DNA of 64,000 nucleotides from Tenacibaculum mesophilum (GTDB lineage: Bacteria > Bacteroidota > Bacteroidia > Flavobacteriales > Flavobacteriaceae), in assembly GCF_003867075.1 (NCBI RefSeq), contig NZ_CP032544.1, forward strand, positions 796,001 to 860,000. The letters are read 5' to 3'. Position numbers and translations under genes: made by a program. The notes beneath the pieces were generated by a model. It was not told the DNA's origin, searched no databases, and saw only the letters and a program-made list of their open reading frames with translations. Shown piece by piece: positions 54,415 through 62,641 of the stretch (positions are counted from its first letter, which is position 1; each line of letters starts with the position of its first letter).

Positions 54415-55686
54415 ATGGCAGTAGATTTATTACTCGGACTACAATGGGGAGATGAAGGAAAAGGTAAGATTGTAGACGTTTTAACAAAAAACTACGATAT
54501 AATCGCGCGTTTTCAAGGAGGTCCAAATGCTGGTCACACACTAATTTTTGATGGAAACAAACATGTATTACACACCATTCCTTCAGGAATTTTTCATAAA
54601 ACAGCTTTAAATGTAGTAGGTAACGGAGTGGTTATTGACCCTGTTATCTTTAAAAAAGAATTAGAAAACTTAGATAAGCATAATATTGATTATACTTCTA
54701 AATTATTAATTTCTCGTAAAGCACATTTAATTTTACCTACTCACCGATTATTAGACGCAGCTTCTGAAACTTCAAAAGGAAAAGCAAAAATCGGTTCTAC
54801 TTTAAAAGGAATTGGACCTACTTATATGGACAAAACTGGTAGAAACGGAATGCGTGTTGGTGATTTAGAATTAGATAACTGGAAAGAGAAATATAGAGCT
54901 TTAACTGAAAAGCATTTAAGTATGTTAGCATACTTTGATGTTCAAATCGATTACGATTTAGACGAGTTAGAAGCTGAATTTTCTAGAGGAATTGAAAAAT
55001 TAAAAACATTACAGTTTATTGATTCTGAAGAGTTTTTAAACAATGCTATTAAAGAAGGTAAAACTATTTTAGCTGAAGGAGCTCAAGGGTCATTATTAGA
55101 TATTGATTTTGGAACATATCCTTTCGTAACCTCTTCAAACACCACTGCTGCTGGTGCTTGTACTGGTTTAGGAGTTGCTCCTAATAGAATTGGTGAGGTT
55201 TTCGGTATTTTTAAAGCATACACTACTCGTGTAGGCTCTGGACCTTTCCCTACTGAATTATTTGACGAAGACGGAGCTACTATGGCGAAAGTTGGTCATG
55301 AATTTGGAGCTACAACAGGACGTGCTCGTCGTTGTGGATGGTTAGATTTAGTTGCTTTAAAGTATGCTGTTGATGTAAACGGTGTTACGCAATTAATGAT
55401 GATGAAAGGTGATGTATTATCTGGTTTTGACACTTTAAAAGTTTGTACTTCATACAACTATAAAGGAGAAGAAATTTCTCACTTACCTTATAATATTGAA
55501 CCAGAAAATGTAAGTGTTAACTATACAGAATTCAAAGGTTGGGAAGATGATTTAACAAAAATGACTTCTGCCGATGATTTACCTCAAAACTTATTAAACT
55601 ACATCGCGTTTATTGAAAAAGAAACGGGTGTACCTGTAAAAATAGTTTCAGTAGGACCTGATAGAAAACAAACAATTAATAGATAA
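54415..55686 (+). CDS. purA: Adenylosuccinate synthetase
   Basis: 423 aa. IMP plus Asp plus GTP gives adenylosuccinate. Motifs: GLQWGDEGKGKIVDVL with the catalytic Asp (P-loop-like, 8-23), GGPNAGHTL with catalytic His, GIGPTYMDK, AEGAQGSLLDIDFGTYPFVT, and TTGRARRCGWLDLVAL. The length is normal. A terminator follows 8 bp after the stop. Confidence 0.97.
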   Translation: MAVDLLLGLQWGDEGKGKIVDVLTKNYDIIARFQGGPNAGHTLIFDGNKHVLHTIPSGIFHKTALNVVGNGVVIDPVIFKKELENLDKHNIDYTSKLLISRKAHLILPTHRLLDAASETSKGKAKIGSTLKGIGPTYMDKTGRNGMRVGDLELDNWKEKYRALTEKHLSMLAYFDVQIDYDLDELEAEFSRGIEKLKTLQFIDSEEFLNNAIKEGKTILAEGAQGSLLDIDFGTYPFVTSSNTTAAGACTGLGVAPNRIGEVFGIFKAYTTRVGSGPFPTELFDEDGATMAKVGHEFGATTGRARRCGWLDLVALKYAVDVNGVTQLMMMKGDVLSGFDTLKVCTSYNYKGEEISHLPYNIEPENVSVNYTEFKGWEDDLTKMTSADDLPQNLLNYIAFIEKETGVPVKIVSVGPDRKQTINR

Positions 55687-55694
55687 AAATTTAG

Positions 55695-55719
55695 AGGAGC
55701 TCAATTGAGCTCCTTTTTT
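55695..55719 (+). terminator. Terminator of purA abutting the next start codon
   Basis: A 20-bp perfect palindrome AGGAGCTCAATTGAGCTCCT followed by TTTTT. The ATG of the DUF1572 gene begins at the next base (55720). Confidence 0.85.
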
Positions 55720-56253
55720 ATGATGGTAAAAGAATACTTAGAGAATATCACTACCCAGTTTAAATCGTATAAAGAAGTTGCTGATAAAACGATTGCTCAA
55801 TTAGAAGAAAAAGACATACACTGGAAATACAATGAAGAAAGTAACAGTATAGCTGCTATTATTGTTCATGTATCTGAAAATATGTTGTCGCGTTGGACGG
55901 ATTTTTTTACTTCTGATGGAGAAAAAGAATGGAGAGATAGAGATGCTGAGTTTGAAACTCATAATTTATCAAAAAAAGAATTGATTGCTCAATGGGAAAA
56001 GGGTTGGAACTGTCTTTTTGCTGCTTTAGATTCATTAAATGAGGAAAACTTCAATCAACCGATTCTTATCAGAAATAAACAAGTTAAGTTAATTGAAAGT
56101 ATTACGAGGCAAATAGCTCATTTTCCATATCACATTGGTCAGATAGCTTATGTAGGTAAAATGATTTTAAATGATAAATGGCAAACAGCTTCTATTGCCA
56201 AAGGAAAATCTAAAGAGTTTATACAAGCTCAATTTGAAAAAAACAACTCATAA
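55720..56253 (+). CDS. DUF1572 (DinB-superfamily) protein
   Basis: A 177-aa four-helix-bundle protein: MVKEYLENITTQFKSYKEVA, KDIHWKYNEESNSIAAIIVH with a conserved His, VSENMLSRWTDFFTSDGEKE, and RQIAHFPYHIGQIAYVGKMI with the His-x3-His-like metal site. DUF1572 proteins are DinB-like, possibly thiol-dependent metalloenzymes; the function is unknown. The start is one of two adjacent ATGs (55720, 55723), directly behind the purA terminator T-tract. The frame is open a few codons further upstream (TTG 55705), but that lies inside the hairpin. Confidence 0.85.
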   Translation: MMVKEYLENITTQFKSYKEVADKTIAQLEEKDIHWKYNEESNSIAAIIVHVSENMLSRWTDFFTSDGEKEWRDRDAEFETHNLSKKELIAQWEKGWNCLFAALDSLNEENFNQPILIRNKQVKLIESITRQIAHFPYHIGQIAYVGKMILNDKWQTASIAKGKSKEFIQAQFEKNNS

Positions 56254-56287
56254 AAAAACGTCTTTTAAATTTTTAAAAGACGTTTTT
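56252..56287. terminator. Bidirectional terminator between DUF1572 and the SCO gene
   Basis: AAAAAAACGTCTTTTAAA-TT-TTTAAAAGACGTTTTT, a 16-bp A/T-rich stem with an ACGTC core between convergent genes. Confidence 0.85.
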
Positions 56288-56310
56288 AATAGGAAACATG
56301 TTTATGGCAA

Positions 56311-57030
56311 CTAATTTTTTACTGTTTCCAAAATACTCGCTATAGTTTCTTTATTATCTACACCTAAACCTTCTTGTTGGTGCACTAACTCCCCTTCCGG
56401 ATTAAATACACTGATGATATTTGAGTGTGAAAAATCTAATGGAGAAATTTGTTTGTATTTCACAGCTAGTACATTGGCAAATTCTCTAACAGATTCTTCT
56501 GTACCTTGTAAAAAAGTCCAATGCTCATCATCCATAAAGTTTTCTTTCGCAAAAGCCTTTAATCGTTCTGGAGTATCATTTTTAGGGTCAATACTAATTA
56601 AAACGTATTGTAAGTCTTCGTTATATTCTTTAGGTATTTTAGCTTCAATATTACGCATATCAGCAACCAATCTTGGGCAAGCAGCTTTACACGTAGTATA
56701 AATCATGACCATTACCAAAGTTTTTCCTCTTAAATCTTCTAAATGAATCGTTTTATTCTCTTCGGTTTTCCATTCTGATGTTAAATTAAATATAGAACTT
56801 TCAGAAATATCAGTAGCTAAAGCTAACTCTTTAGTTTCTTTTTTATCTTTCTGTGTTAAATCCATTTTACAAACCGGACAACTTCCTTCTTCTGTATATG
56901 TTTTATCTCCCTCGCAAAACATCGGACATTCATATGCAGTTACTAAATTTGTGTTGCTTTTTTCTTTTTTACAAGAACTTACTAACGTAATTGAAAAAAG
57001 AAGTGTCGTTATATATTTTACTACTTTCAT
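56311..57030 (-). CDS. SCO1/SenC-family copper chaperone lipoprotein with heavy-metal-binding domain
   Basis: A 239-aa lipoprotein: leader ending LVSSC, then a short heavy-metal-binding domain at about 33-60 (YECPMFCEGDKTYTEEGSCP, then VCKMDL), and a thioredoxin-fold SCO domain with CKAACPRLVADM (CxxxC) and FSHSNIISVFNPEGELVH carrying the third copper ligand His. SCO proteins deliver Cu(I) to copper enzymes, and in this operon the client is probably NirK. It overlaps the upstream nirV-like gene by 4 bp. Confidence 0.92.
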   Translation of the reverse strand: MKVVKYITTLLFSITLVSSCKKEKSNTNLVTAYECPMFCEGDKTYTEEGSCPVCKMDLTQKDKKETKELALATDISESSIFNLTSEWKTEENKTIHLEDLRGKTLVMVMIYTTCKAACPRLVADMRNIEAKIPKEYNEDLQYVLISIDPKNDTPERLKAFAKENFMDDEHWTFLQGTEESVREFANVLAVKYKQISPLDFSHSNIISVFNPEGELVHQQEGLGVDNKETIASILETVKN

Positions 57031-57803
57031 TGTGCTATATTTTTATCTTTTACACATCTAAAACCTAAGTTTCTCATTGTGTATTTAGCTTTTAAACTTC
57101 CACGGGTAGCATAACGCATAAAAGCTGCATAATTCATTAAATCTGTTGACCCTACTGCTGCACTACCACAAAACAAATTACTATCATTGTCAACGTCTTT
57201 TCTAGATTCTCCTGATACCAATACTGAATTAAAATCAGAGGTCCATTCCCAAACCAATCCATGCATATCATACACTCCCCAATAGTTTTTAAATGTTGAC
57301 CCTATAATATTATTAAATGTTCTTGGCTTTTCATACCAACTTAAAATGTATTCATTATACGTTTTTAAAGTTCTTGCATCTGATAGTTTTTGATTTGCCA
57401 TTCCCACATATTCCCATTCATCTACAGTAGGTAATCGTTTTCCTTGCTTTTCACAGTAACATTTTGCTGCAAACCATGAAACATTGGTTACAGGTGATTT
57501 TAAGTTAACCTTCTCCCCTATTTCTATATCATTTTTCCAATTAATCAGGTAACTTTTATCTGCAAAAAGTTTAATTACTTTAGATTTTCTCCACTTTGAG
57601 TTTTCTTTTACAAACTGTAAAAAATCTTCATTAGTTACAGGATATACATCCATTAAAAAATCTTGAATCGTTACTCTTGCTGAATCTCTTCCGTACAAAG
57701 GAATATAACTACCACCTTTAATAGGAACCATTTTAGATTGACAATTCATATTGGAAATGCCTAAGAAAAATATACAAATTGTCAATCTTAAAATAGTTTT
57801 CAT
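57027..57803 (-). CDS. nirV: NirV-like formylglycine-generating-enzyme-fold protein
   Basis: A 258-aa exported protein (leader MKTILRLTICIFFLGISNMN) with a complete SUMF1/FGE-sulfatase fold: MVPIKGGSYIPLYGRDSA, PVTNEDFLQFVKENSKW, PVTNVSWFAAKCYCEKQGKR, LPTVDEWEYVG, GVYDMHGLVWEWTSDFNSV and YTMRNLGFRCVK. The two active-site cysteines of true FGEs, expected in the RYATRGSLKAKY segment, are absent. NirV proteins with this fold are cotranscribed with nirK in denitrifiers, which fits its place between nirK and SCO. Its exact role in nitrite reductase maturation is unknown. Confidence 0.8.
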   Translation of the reverse strand: MKTILRLTICIFFLGISNMNCQSKMVPIKGGSYIPLYGRDSARVTIQDFLMDVYPVTNEDFLQFVKENSKWRKSKVIKLFADKSYLINWKNDIEIGEKVNLKSPVTNVSWFAAKCYCEKQGKRLPTVDEWEYVGMANQKLSDARTLKTYNEYILSWYEKPRTFNNIIGSTFKNYWGVYDMHGLVWEWTSDFNSVLVSGESRKDVDNDSNLFCGSAAVGSTDLMNYAAFMRYATRGSLKAKYTMRNLGFRCVKDKNIAQ

Positions 57804-57832
57804 TTCTTATAATTTAGAGTTTAACTACAATT

Positions 57833-59287
57833 TTAGTGAGTACTTTTTACTTCCATTACAGTATTTACACTAACGTTGGTTTTATTATTTCCCCAAGAAT
57901 TGTAAACATAGGTTAGTACATCTGCTACTTCTTGATCGTTCAACGCTTGCTTGGTCATTACACTATTATATTTTTGACCGTTTACTGTAATTTCTCCTGT
58001 TTTACCATGTAAAATAATATCTATAGCTCTCTTTACATCAGCATTTAAATAATCTGATTTAGCTAAAGGAGGAAATGCATTTGGAATTCCTTCACCATTA
58101 GCCTGGTGACAAGCAAAACACGTTTTCGTATAAATCTGTTTACCGTCTGCTATTTTTTGCGCTAAAGATTTTTCTTGCTTAGAAGTTACAGCTTTATCTT
58201 CTTTACCATTTGGCATTTCTTGAATAGTACCTCCTTCTGGATTGTAAATACCTTCTTGTTTTACTCCTGAATAAATCTTTTTGCTTTCTTCTCCCTTTAC
58301 CTTTAGCATTCCTAAAGCACCTTTGTTAAACGCTCTAAAAATAGCATGGTCTACTAAAATAAAAGTACCTGGAACATCTACCTTAAAGTCTACTATTGCA
58401 GCTCCTCCTGCCGGAATAGAAGTTGTTTGTACATCTTTATTAATCACAGAACCGCCTTCAACATGAACATTGTCAAAAATTTCACCAATAACATGGAAAG
58501 ATGATGTTAAGTTAGGACCTCCGTTACCTACAAATAAACGTACTGTTTCGCCAACATTAGCGGTAATTGCATTATCTCCTGTTAAAGCTCCTACACTTCC
58601 GTTAAACACTACATAATCTGCATCTTCGTCTACTGCTTTTCTCATATCAAAAGCCTGTAAACCAGGTTCTCCGTTTTCCCCTTTTGTATAAAAATCTCCT
58701 TGCATAATATAATATTCCTTATCTACTTTTGGTAAACCTCCTTCAGGCTCTACTAAAATTAAACCATACATTCCGTTAGCAATATGCATTCCCACAGGCG
58801 CAGTAGCACAGTGATATACATATAATCCAGGATTTAATGTTTTAAATGAGAATGTTTTTTCATGACCAGGCGCTACAAATGATGAAGTTGCTCCCCCACC
58901 TGGACCTGTTACTGCATGTAAATCAATATTATGAGGTAATCTATTATCTGGGTGATTAGATAAGGTAAATTCTACTTCATCTCCTACTCTAGTTCTTATA
59001 AAGCTACCTGGAACAGAACCACCAAACGTCCAGTACACATATTCTACACCATCTGTCATAGTTCCTTCTTTTTCAAGAATTTCCATATTTACCAGTAACT
59101 TTTTAGCTGATCTATTACCAACAGGTGCTGGAACATGAGGCGGAGCTGTTAATTCTGCTTCTATCGTTCCTTTAACTGCTATATCTGAAGCACTTTTCAT
59201 TGCAATACTTTCAGATTTTTCATTTTTACAACTTGCCATTAAAAACATAGCTGCTAAAACCATTGAAATTGTTTTCACTTGTTTCAT
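57833..59287 (-). CDS. nirK: Copper nitrite reductase NirK fused to a C-terminal cytochrome c domain
   Basis: 484 aa, lipoprotein leader ending LMASC. Two cupredoxin domains hold type 1 and type 2 copper: [11 protein letters not shown] (His, catalytic Asp, His), [20 protein letters not shown] (His, Cys, His, Met), [11 protein letters not shown] (catalytic His), and [11 protein letters not shown] (type 2 His). All ligands are intact. From about residue 375 a cytochrome c domain follows ([20 protein letters not shown], CxxCH). It reduces nitrite to NO, taking electrons through its own haem. First gene of the nirK-nirV-SCO operon. Confidence 0.95.
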   Translation of the reverse strand: MKQVKTISMVLAAMFLMASCKNEKSESIAMKSASDIAVKGTIEAELTAPPHVPAPVGNRSAKKLLVNMEILEKEGTMTDGVEYVYWTFGGSVPGSFIRTRVGDEVEFTLSNHPDNRLPHNIDLHAVTGPGGGATSSFVAPGHEKTFSFKTLNPGLYVYHCATAPVGMHIANGMYGLILVEPEGGLPKVDKEYYIMQGDFYTKGENGEPGLQAFDMRKAVDEDADYVVFNGSVGALTGDNAITANVGETVRLFVGNGGPNLTSSFHVIGEIFDNVHVEGGSVINKDVQTTSIPAGGAAIVDFKVDVPGTFILVDHAIFRAFNKGALGMLKVKGEESKKIYSGVKQEGIYNPEGGTIQEMPNGKEDKAVTSKQEKSLAQKIADGKQIYTKTCFACHQANGEGIPNAFPPLAKSDYLNADVKRAIDIILHGKTGEITVNGQKYNSVMTKQALNDQEVADVLTYVYNSWGNNKTNVSVNTVMEVKSTH

Positions 59288-59347
59288 CTCTTCTATTGAT
59301 GTAGTTATTAATAATCTTATAAAAGACTTTTTTATCTTTTATACAAA

Positions 59348-59392
59348 CAAAGCTACTAAGAGAAAAGCTTTTGAAATATGATTTTTATCATA
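59348..59392 (-). promoter_or_regulatory. nirK promoter with Fnr/Crp-type palindrome
   Basis: On the minus strand TATGAT-TTTT-ATCATA (59377-59392), a perfect inverted repeat like the Fnr consensus TTGAT-N4-ATCAA, is followed by the -7 box TAGCTTTG (59348-59355). The palindrome centre lies about 33 bp before the box centre, near -42 to the expected TSS, the class II activator position. Confidence 0.65.
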
Positions 59393-59397
59393 AAAAC

Positions 59398-59424
59398 AAA
59401 AAAAGGAGCTTAGAGCTCCTTTTA
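59398..59424 (-). terminator. Terminator of the PLP decarboxylase gene
   Basis: AAAAGGAGCT-CTA-AGCTCCTTTTTTTG on the minus strand, directly after the stop. It isolates the decarboxylase from nirK. Confidence 0.85.
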
Positions 59425-59426
59425 AT

Positions 59427-60857
59427 CTATTTTTCTTTTAAAATTTCTTTACCAAATTGATGACACAACTCCAAGGTTTCTTTCACATCATCCATGGTTG
59501 TTTTTGGGTTTATCAGACACATTCTAAGCACTACTTGCTTATTTAATATTGTAGTTACTAAAAACGCTTCTCTTGATTCCATTATCTTTTGAGAAATTTT
59601 CTGATTTAATTCATCAATTTCTTTTTCTGATAAGTTTAATCCAATAGGATTATATCTAAAATTAATTACTGCCAAGGTAGCTGGTGAAATAATTTCCCAA
59701 TTTCTACTTTTACGCAGCATCTTTTCTACATCATCAGCTAATTGGATGTTGTAAGTAACAGCTTCTTTAAAAGCATCTAATCCATATGTTTTAATAGACA
59801 TATAAAATTTTAAGGCTCTAAAACGTCTTGTTAACTGAATTCCGTAATCATAAAAGTTAATCTCAGATTCATTTCCTTCAATATCGCGTAAATATTCTGG
59901 TTTTTCACTAAAAGTACCACTTAACCAAGAAGCATCTTTTACTAATAAGCAACCAATTTCATAAGGTTGGTAAAACCATTTATGCGGATCTACAGTAAGA
60001 GAGTCAGCTCTTTCAATTCCTCGTAAAGCTTTGGCTCCTTTTTCAGCTAAAATAGCGGCTCCACCATAAGCTCCATCAATATGGAACCATAAATCTTCCT
60101 CTTCACAAATGTCAGCTATTTCATTTAAAGGATCTACAGTACCTGTGTTGGTGGTTCCCGCAGAAGCGATGTAACAAAATGGTTGCAACCCTTCTAGTCG
60201 GTCTTTTGCTATAGCATTTTTTAATTTGTTAATACTAATTCTAAACTCTAAATCTGTTGGTAAAATTCTAATTTGTTCCTTTTTAAACCCTAGAACACGA
60301 ATTGCTTTAATATTTGAAGAGTGTGCCTGATCAGACAAATAAATCACCGCTTTAGAAAAATCATCACCACACTTTAAACGTCTTGCTGTAGCCAAAGCTG
60401 TTAAGTTTGCCATAGAACCACCACTGGTAAAAATTCCTCCTCCTTTTTCAACAGGGAAATTATACATTTTTAGTAACCAGTTCATTGTTACAATTTCTAA
60501 CTCAGCTGCAGCAGGAGAAACCATCCATCCACCAGAAAAAATATTGAATCCAGTAGCTAAACTATCAGCCATAGTACTAATAAAGTTACTAGGTCCAGGT
60601 ACAAATGAATATGCTTTAGGGTGAGAAATAACTGTACTGTTTGGTATTACATTATCCATTACAAAATCTAGTACCTTTTCAGCAGACATTCCTTCATTTG
60701 GTGCTTCTTGTAAGAAAATACTATCCATTTCTTTTCTAGAAGCACTAGCAACAGGCTTTTTTTGCTCTAAAGTAGCCCAATGTTCTGCAATTATATCTAC
60801 AATTTTATATCCGTAAGACTTCATCTCTTCTTTTGATAAATCAAAATGAGCGCTCAT
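59427..60857 (-). CDS. Group II PLP-dependent decarboxylase
   Basis: A 476-aa fold-type I PLP enzyme related to aromatic-L-amino-acid, glutamate and 2,4-diaminobutyrate decarboxylases: AEHWATLEQKKPVAS, SHPKAYSFVPGPSNF, GGIFTSGGSMANLTALATAR, IASAGTTNTGTVDPLNEI, WFHIDGAYGGAAILAEKG, and the PLP lysine in SLTVDPHKWFYQPYEIGCLL. Substrate cannot be assigned with certainty; the HKWFYQPYE form fits the aromatic or tyrosine-type subgroup. It is monocistronic. Confidence 0.88.
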   Translation of the reverse strand: MSAHFDLSKEEMKSYGYKIVDIIAEHWATLEQKKPVASASRKEMDSIFLQEAPNEGMSAEKVLDFVMDNVIPNSTVISHPKAYSFVPGPSNFISTMADSLATGFNIFSGGWMVSPAAAELEIVTMNWLLKMYNFPVEKGGGIFTSGGSMANLTALATARRLKCGDDFSKAVIYLSDQAHSSNIKAIRVLGFKKEQIRILPTDLEFRISINKLKNAIAKDRLEGLQPFCYIASAGTTNTGTVDPLNEIADICEEEDLWFHIDGAYGGAAILAEKGAKALRGIERADSLTVDPHKWFYQPYEIGCLLVKDASWLSGTFSEKPEYLRDIEGNESEINFYDYGIQLTRRFRALKFYMSIKTYGLDAFKEAVTYNIQLADDVEKMLRKSRNWEIISPATLAVINFRYNPIGLNLSEKEIDELNQKISQKIMESREAFLVTTILNKQVVLRMCLINPKTTMDDVKETLELCHQFGKEILKEK

Positions 60858-60882
60858 ATCTTTATAATTTTTTAATTTGCTA

Positions 60883-60890
60883 CAAAATTA
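60883..60890 (-). promoter_or_regulatory. Putative -7 box of the PLP decarboxylase promoter
   Basis: TAATTTTG on the minus strand, 25 bp before the ATG; a TTG lies 16 bp further upstream. Confidence 0.5.
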
Positions 60891-60968
60891 ACCATTTACC
60901 AAATGACAACCTTTTATTTATCTTGATAATTTTATTTCTTTATTAAGATTTTGGCATATTCTTTTCAT

Positions 60969-60976
60969 TATTTTTG
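60969..60976 (+). promoter_or_regulatory. -7 box of the OstA-like gene, deciding its start codon
   Basis: TATTTTTG (TAnnTTTG) lies within the open frame that begins with TTG at 60951. Transcription from it would start near 60982, so the true start must be downstream: TTG at 60996. Confidence 0.55.
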
Positions 60977-60995
60977 TGCATTAAATCGTATTATT

Positions 60996-62636
60996 TTGAA
61001 AAAACTATTTCTACTAACTTTTATATTATTTTCTGTTGTAAGTTTTTCTCAAACAAAAAAAATCAAAATCCTTTCTACCGAACTAAGTACTGCCGATGAA
61101 AGCAAGTACCCTGGAGCTACTATACTTATAGGAAAAGTTAAAATGTCACACGAAGGTGCTACTTTAGATTGTAAAAGAGCTCTACTTTACAAAGACAAAA
61201 ACTTATTTAAGGCCATTGGTGAAGTAATTATTGAACAAGGAGATAGTATTATTCAATACAGTGATTTTGCTACTTATAATGGAAATACAAAAAAGGCAAA
61301 ATCTTGGGGGAACGTAGAAATTAATGATAAAGAAATGACGCTAAAAACTGATACGCTTCATTTTGACAGAATCAACCAAGTATTATACTACCCAAACGGA
61401 GGAACTATTCGTGATACAAAAAACACTCTAAAAAGTGTAAAAGGAACTTATCTATTAAGAGAAAAAAAGTTTACTGCTAAAACAAAAGTAACAGTTGTAA
61501 ACCCTGAAAATCATTTAGAGTCTAACCATTTAGATTATTATACCAATACTAACTTAGCTTATTTATACGGGCCAAGTACCATTACTAATTTAAAAGATAG
61601 CACTAAAGTATATTCTGAAAGAGGTTTTTACGATACGAATACCGATGTTTCATACTTTGTAAAACGTGCAAAATTATTTTTAAAAGAACGAACCGTTTCT
61701 GCCGATAGTTTGTACTATGATAAACGTAACGGTTTTGCTTCTGCAACCAACAATATAAAAGTAGTTGATACCGTTCAAAATATGGTAGCAAAAGGAAATT
61801 ATGCTGAATTATACGAACTCAAAGATTCTTTATTTATAATTGATAGAGCTGTTGCTATTTCTGTATTTGAAAAAGACTCTATGCATGTTGCGGGCGATAA
61901 AATTTTACTTACTGGTAAACCAGAAAAACGTATTGCTAGAATTTTTAACAATGTAAAAATATTCAAGTCCGATTTACAAGGAAAATGCGACTCTATTCAC
62001 AGTAGTCAAGAAACGGGATTAACCAGAATGTTTAAAAATCCCATATTATGGTCTAATAAAAGTCAAATTACAGGAGACAGCATTCAGTTAGTATCTAATA
62101 AAGAAACAAATAAACTTGACTCTTTAAAAGTATTACAAAATGGTTTTATGATTCAACAAGACTCCGTTCATACAGAAAACTTTAATCAAATTAAAGGAAG
62201 AAATATTTATGGTAAGTTTGAAAAAGGAGAATTAAGAACAATGTTAGTTAAGGGTAATGCAGAGTCTTTATACTACAGTAACAACGAAAAAACACAAGAA
62301 TTAGAAACAATTACCAAAGAAATAGCAAGTGATATTGAGTTTATTTTAGAAGATGGAGAAATAATACAAACTAAATACTTTAAAAAATCTGAAGGAAAAA
62401 CTTTTCCTCCTTCTGAATTCCCTTCTGACGAAAAAAAATTCAAAGGCTTTTTATGGCGAGGAGATGAACAACCCTTAACTGTGGAAGATATTTTTATAAA
62501 AGACGCTACTTCTACTGTTCCTTCAAAAAGAAAAAAACAACCTGATGTTGTAAAAGAAGCTAAGGAAATGTTTATCGAAGAAACTTCAAAAAATAAGAAA
62601 GAACAAAAAAAGCTTAATCTTAAAAAAATAAAATAA
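60996..62636 (+). CDS. OstA/LptA-like periplasmic LPS-transport protein
   Basis: 546 aa from a TTG start at 60996, which gives a clean signal peptide (KKLFLLTFILFSVVSFSQ). The body is a long series of OstA-type beta repeats: GATILIGKVKMSHEGATLDC, FKAIGEVIIEQGDSIIQYSD, KTDTLHFDRINQVLYYPNGG, VYSERGFYDTNTDVSYFVKR and further copies. A basic Lys-rich tail ends the protein. In Bacteroidota such proteins are annotated as OstA-like and would bridge LPS between membranes. The aminotransferase gene follows after 5 bp. Confidence 0.85.
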   Translation: MKKLFLLTFILFSVVSFSQTKKIKILSTELSTADESKYPGATILIGKVKMSHEGATLDCKRALLYKDKNLFKAIGEVIIEQGDSIIQYSDFATYNGNTKKAKSWGNVEINDKEMTLKTDTLHFDRINQVLYYPNGGTIRDTKNTLKSVKGTYLLREKKFTAKTKVTVVNPENHLESNHLDYYTNTNLAYLYGPSTITNLKDSTKVYSERGFYDTNTDVSYFVKRAKLFLKERTVSADSLYYDKRNGFASATNNIKVVDTVQNMVAKGNYAELYELKDSLFIIDRAVAISVFEKDSMHVAGDKILLTGKPEKRIARIFNNVKIFKSDLQGKCDSIHSSQETGLTRMFKNPILWSNKSQITGDSIQLVSNKETNKLDSLKVLQNGFMIQQDSVHTENFNQIKGRNIYGKFEKGELRTMLVKGNAESLYYSNNEKTQELETITKEIASDIEFILEDGEIIQTKYFKKSEGKTFPPSEFPSDEKKFKGFLWRGDEQPLTVEDIFIKDATSTVPSKRKKQPDVVKEAKEMFIEETSKNKKEQKKLNLKKIK

Positions 62637-62641
62637 TTTCT

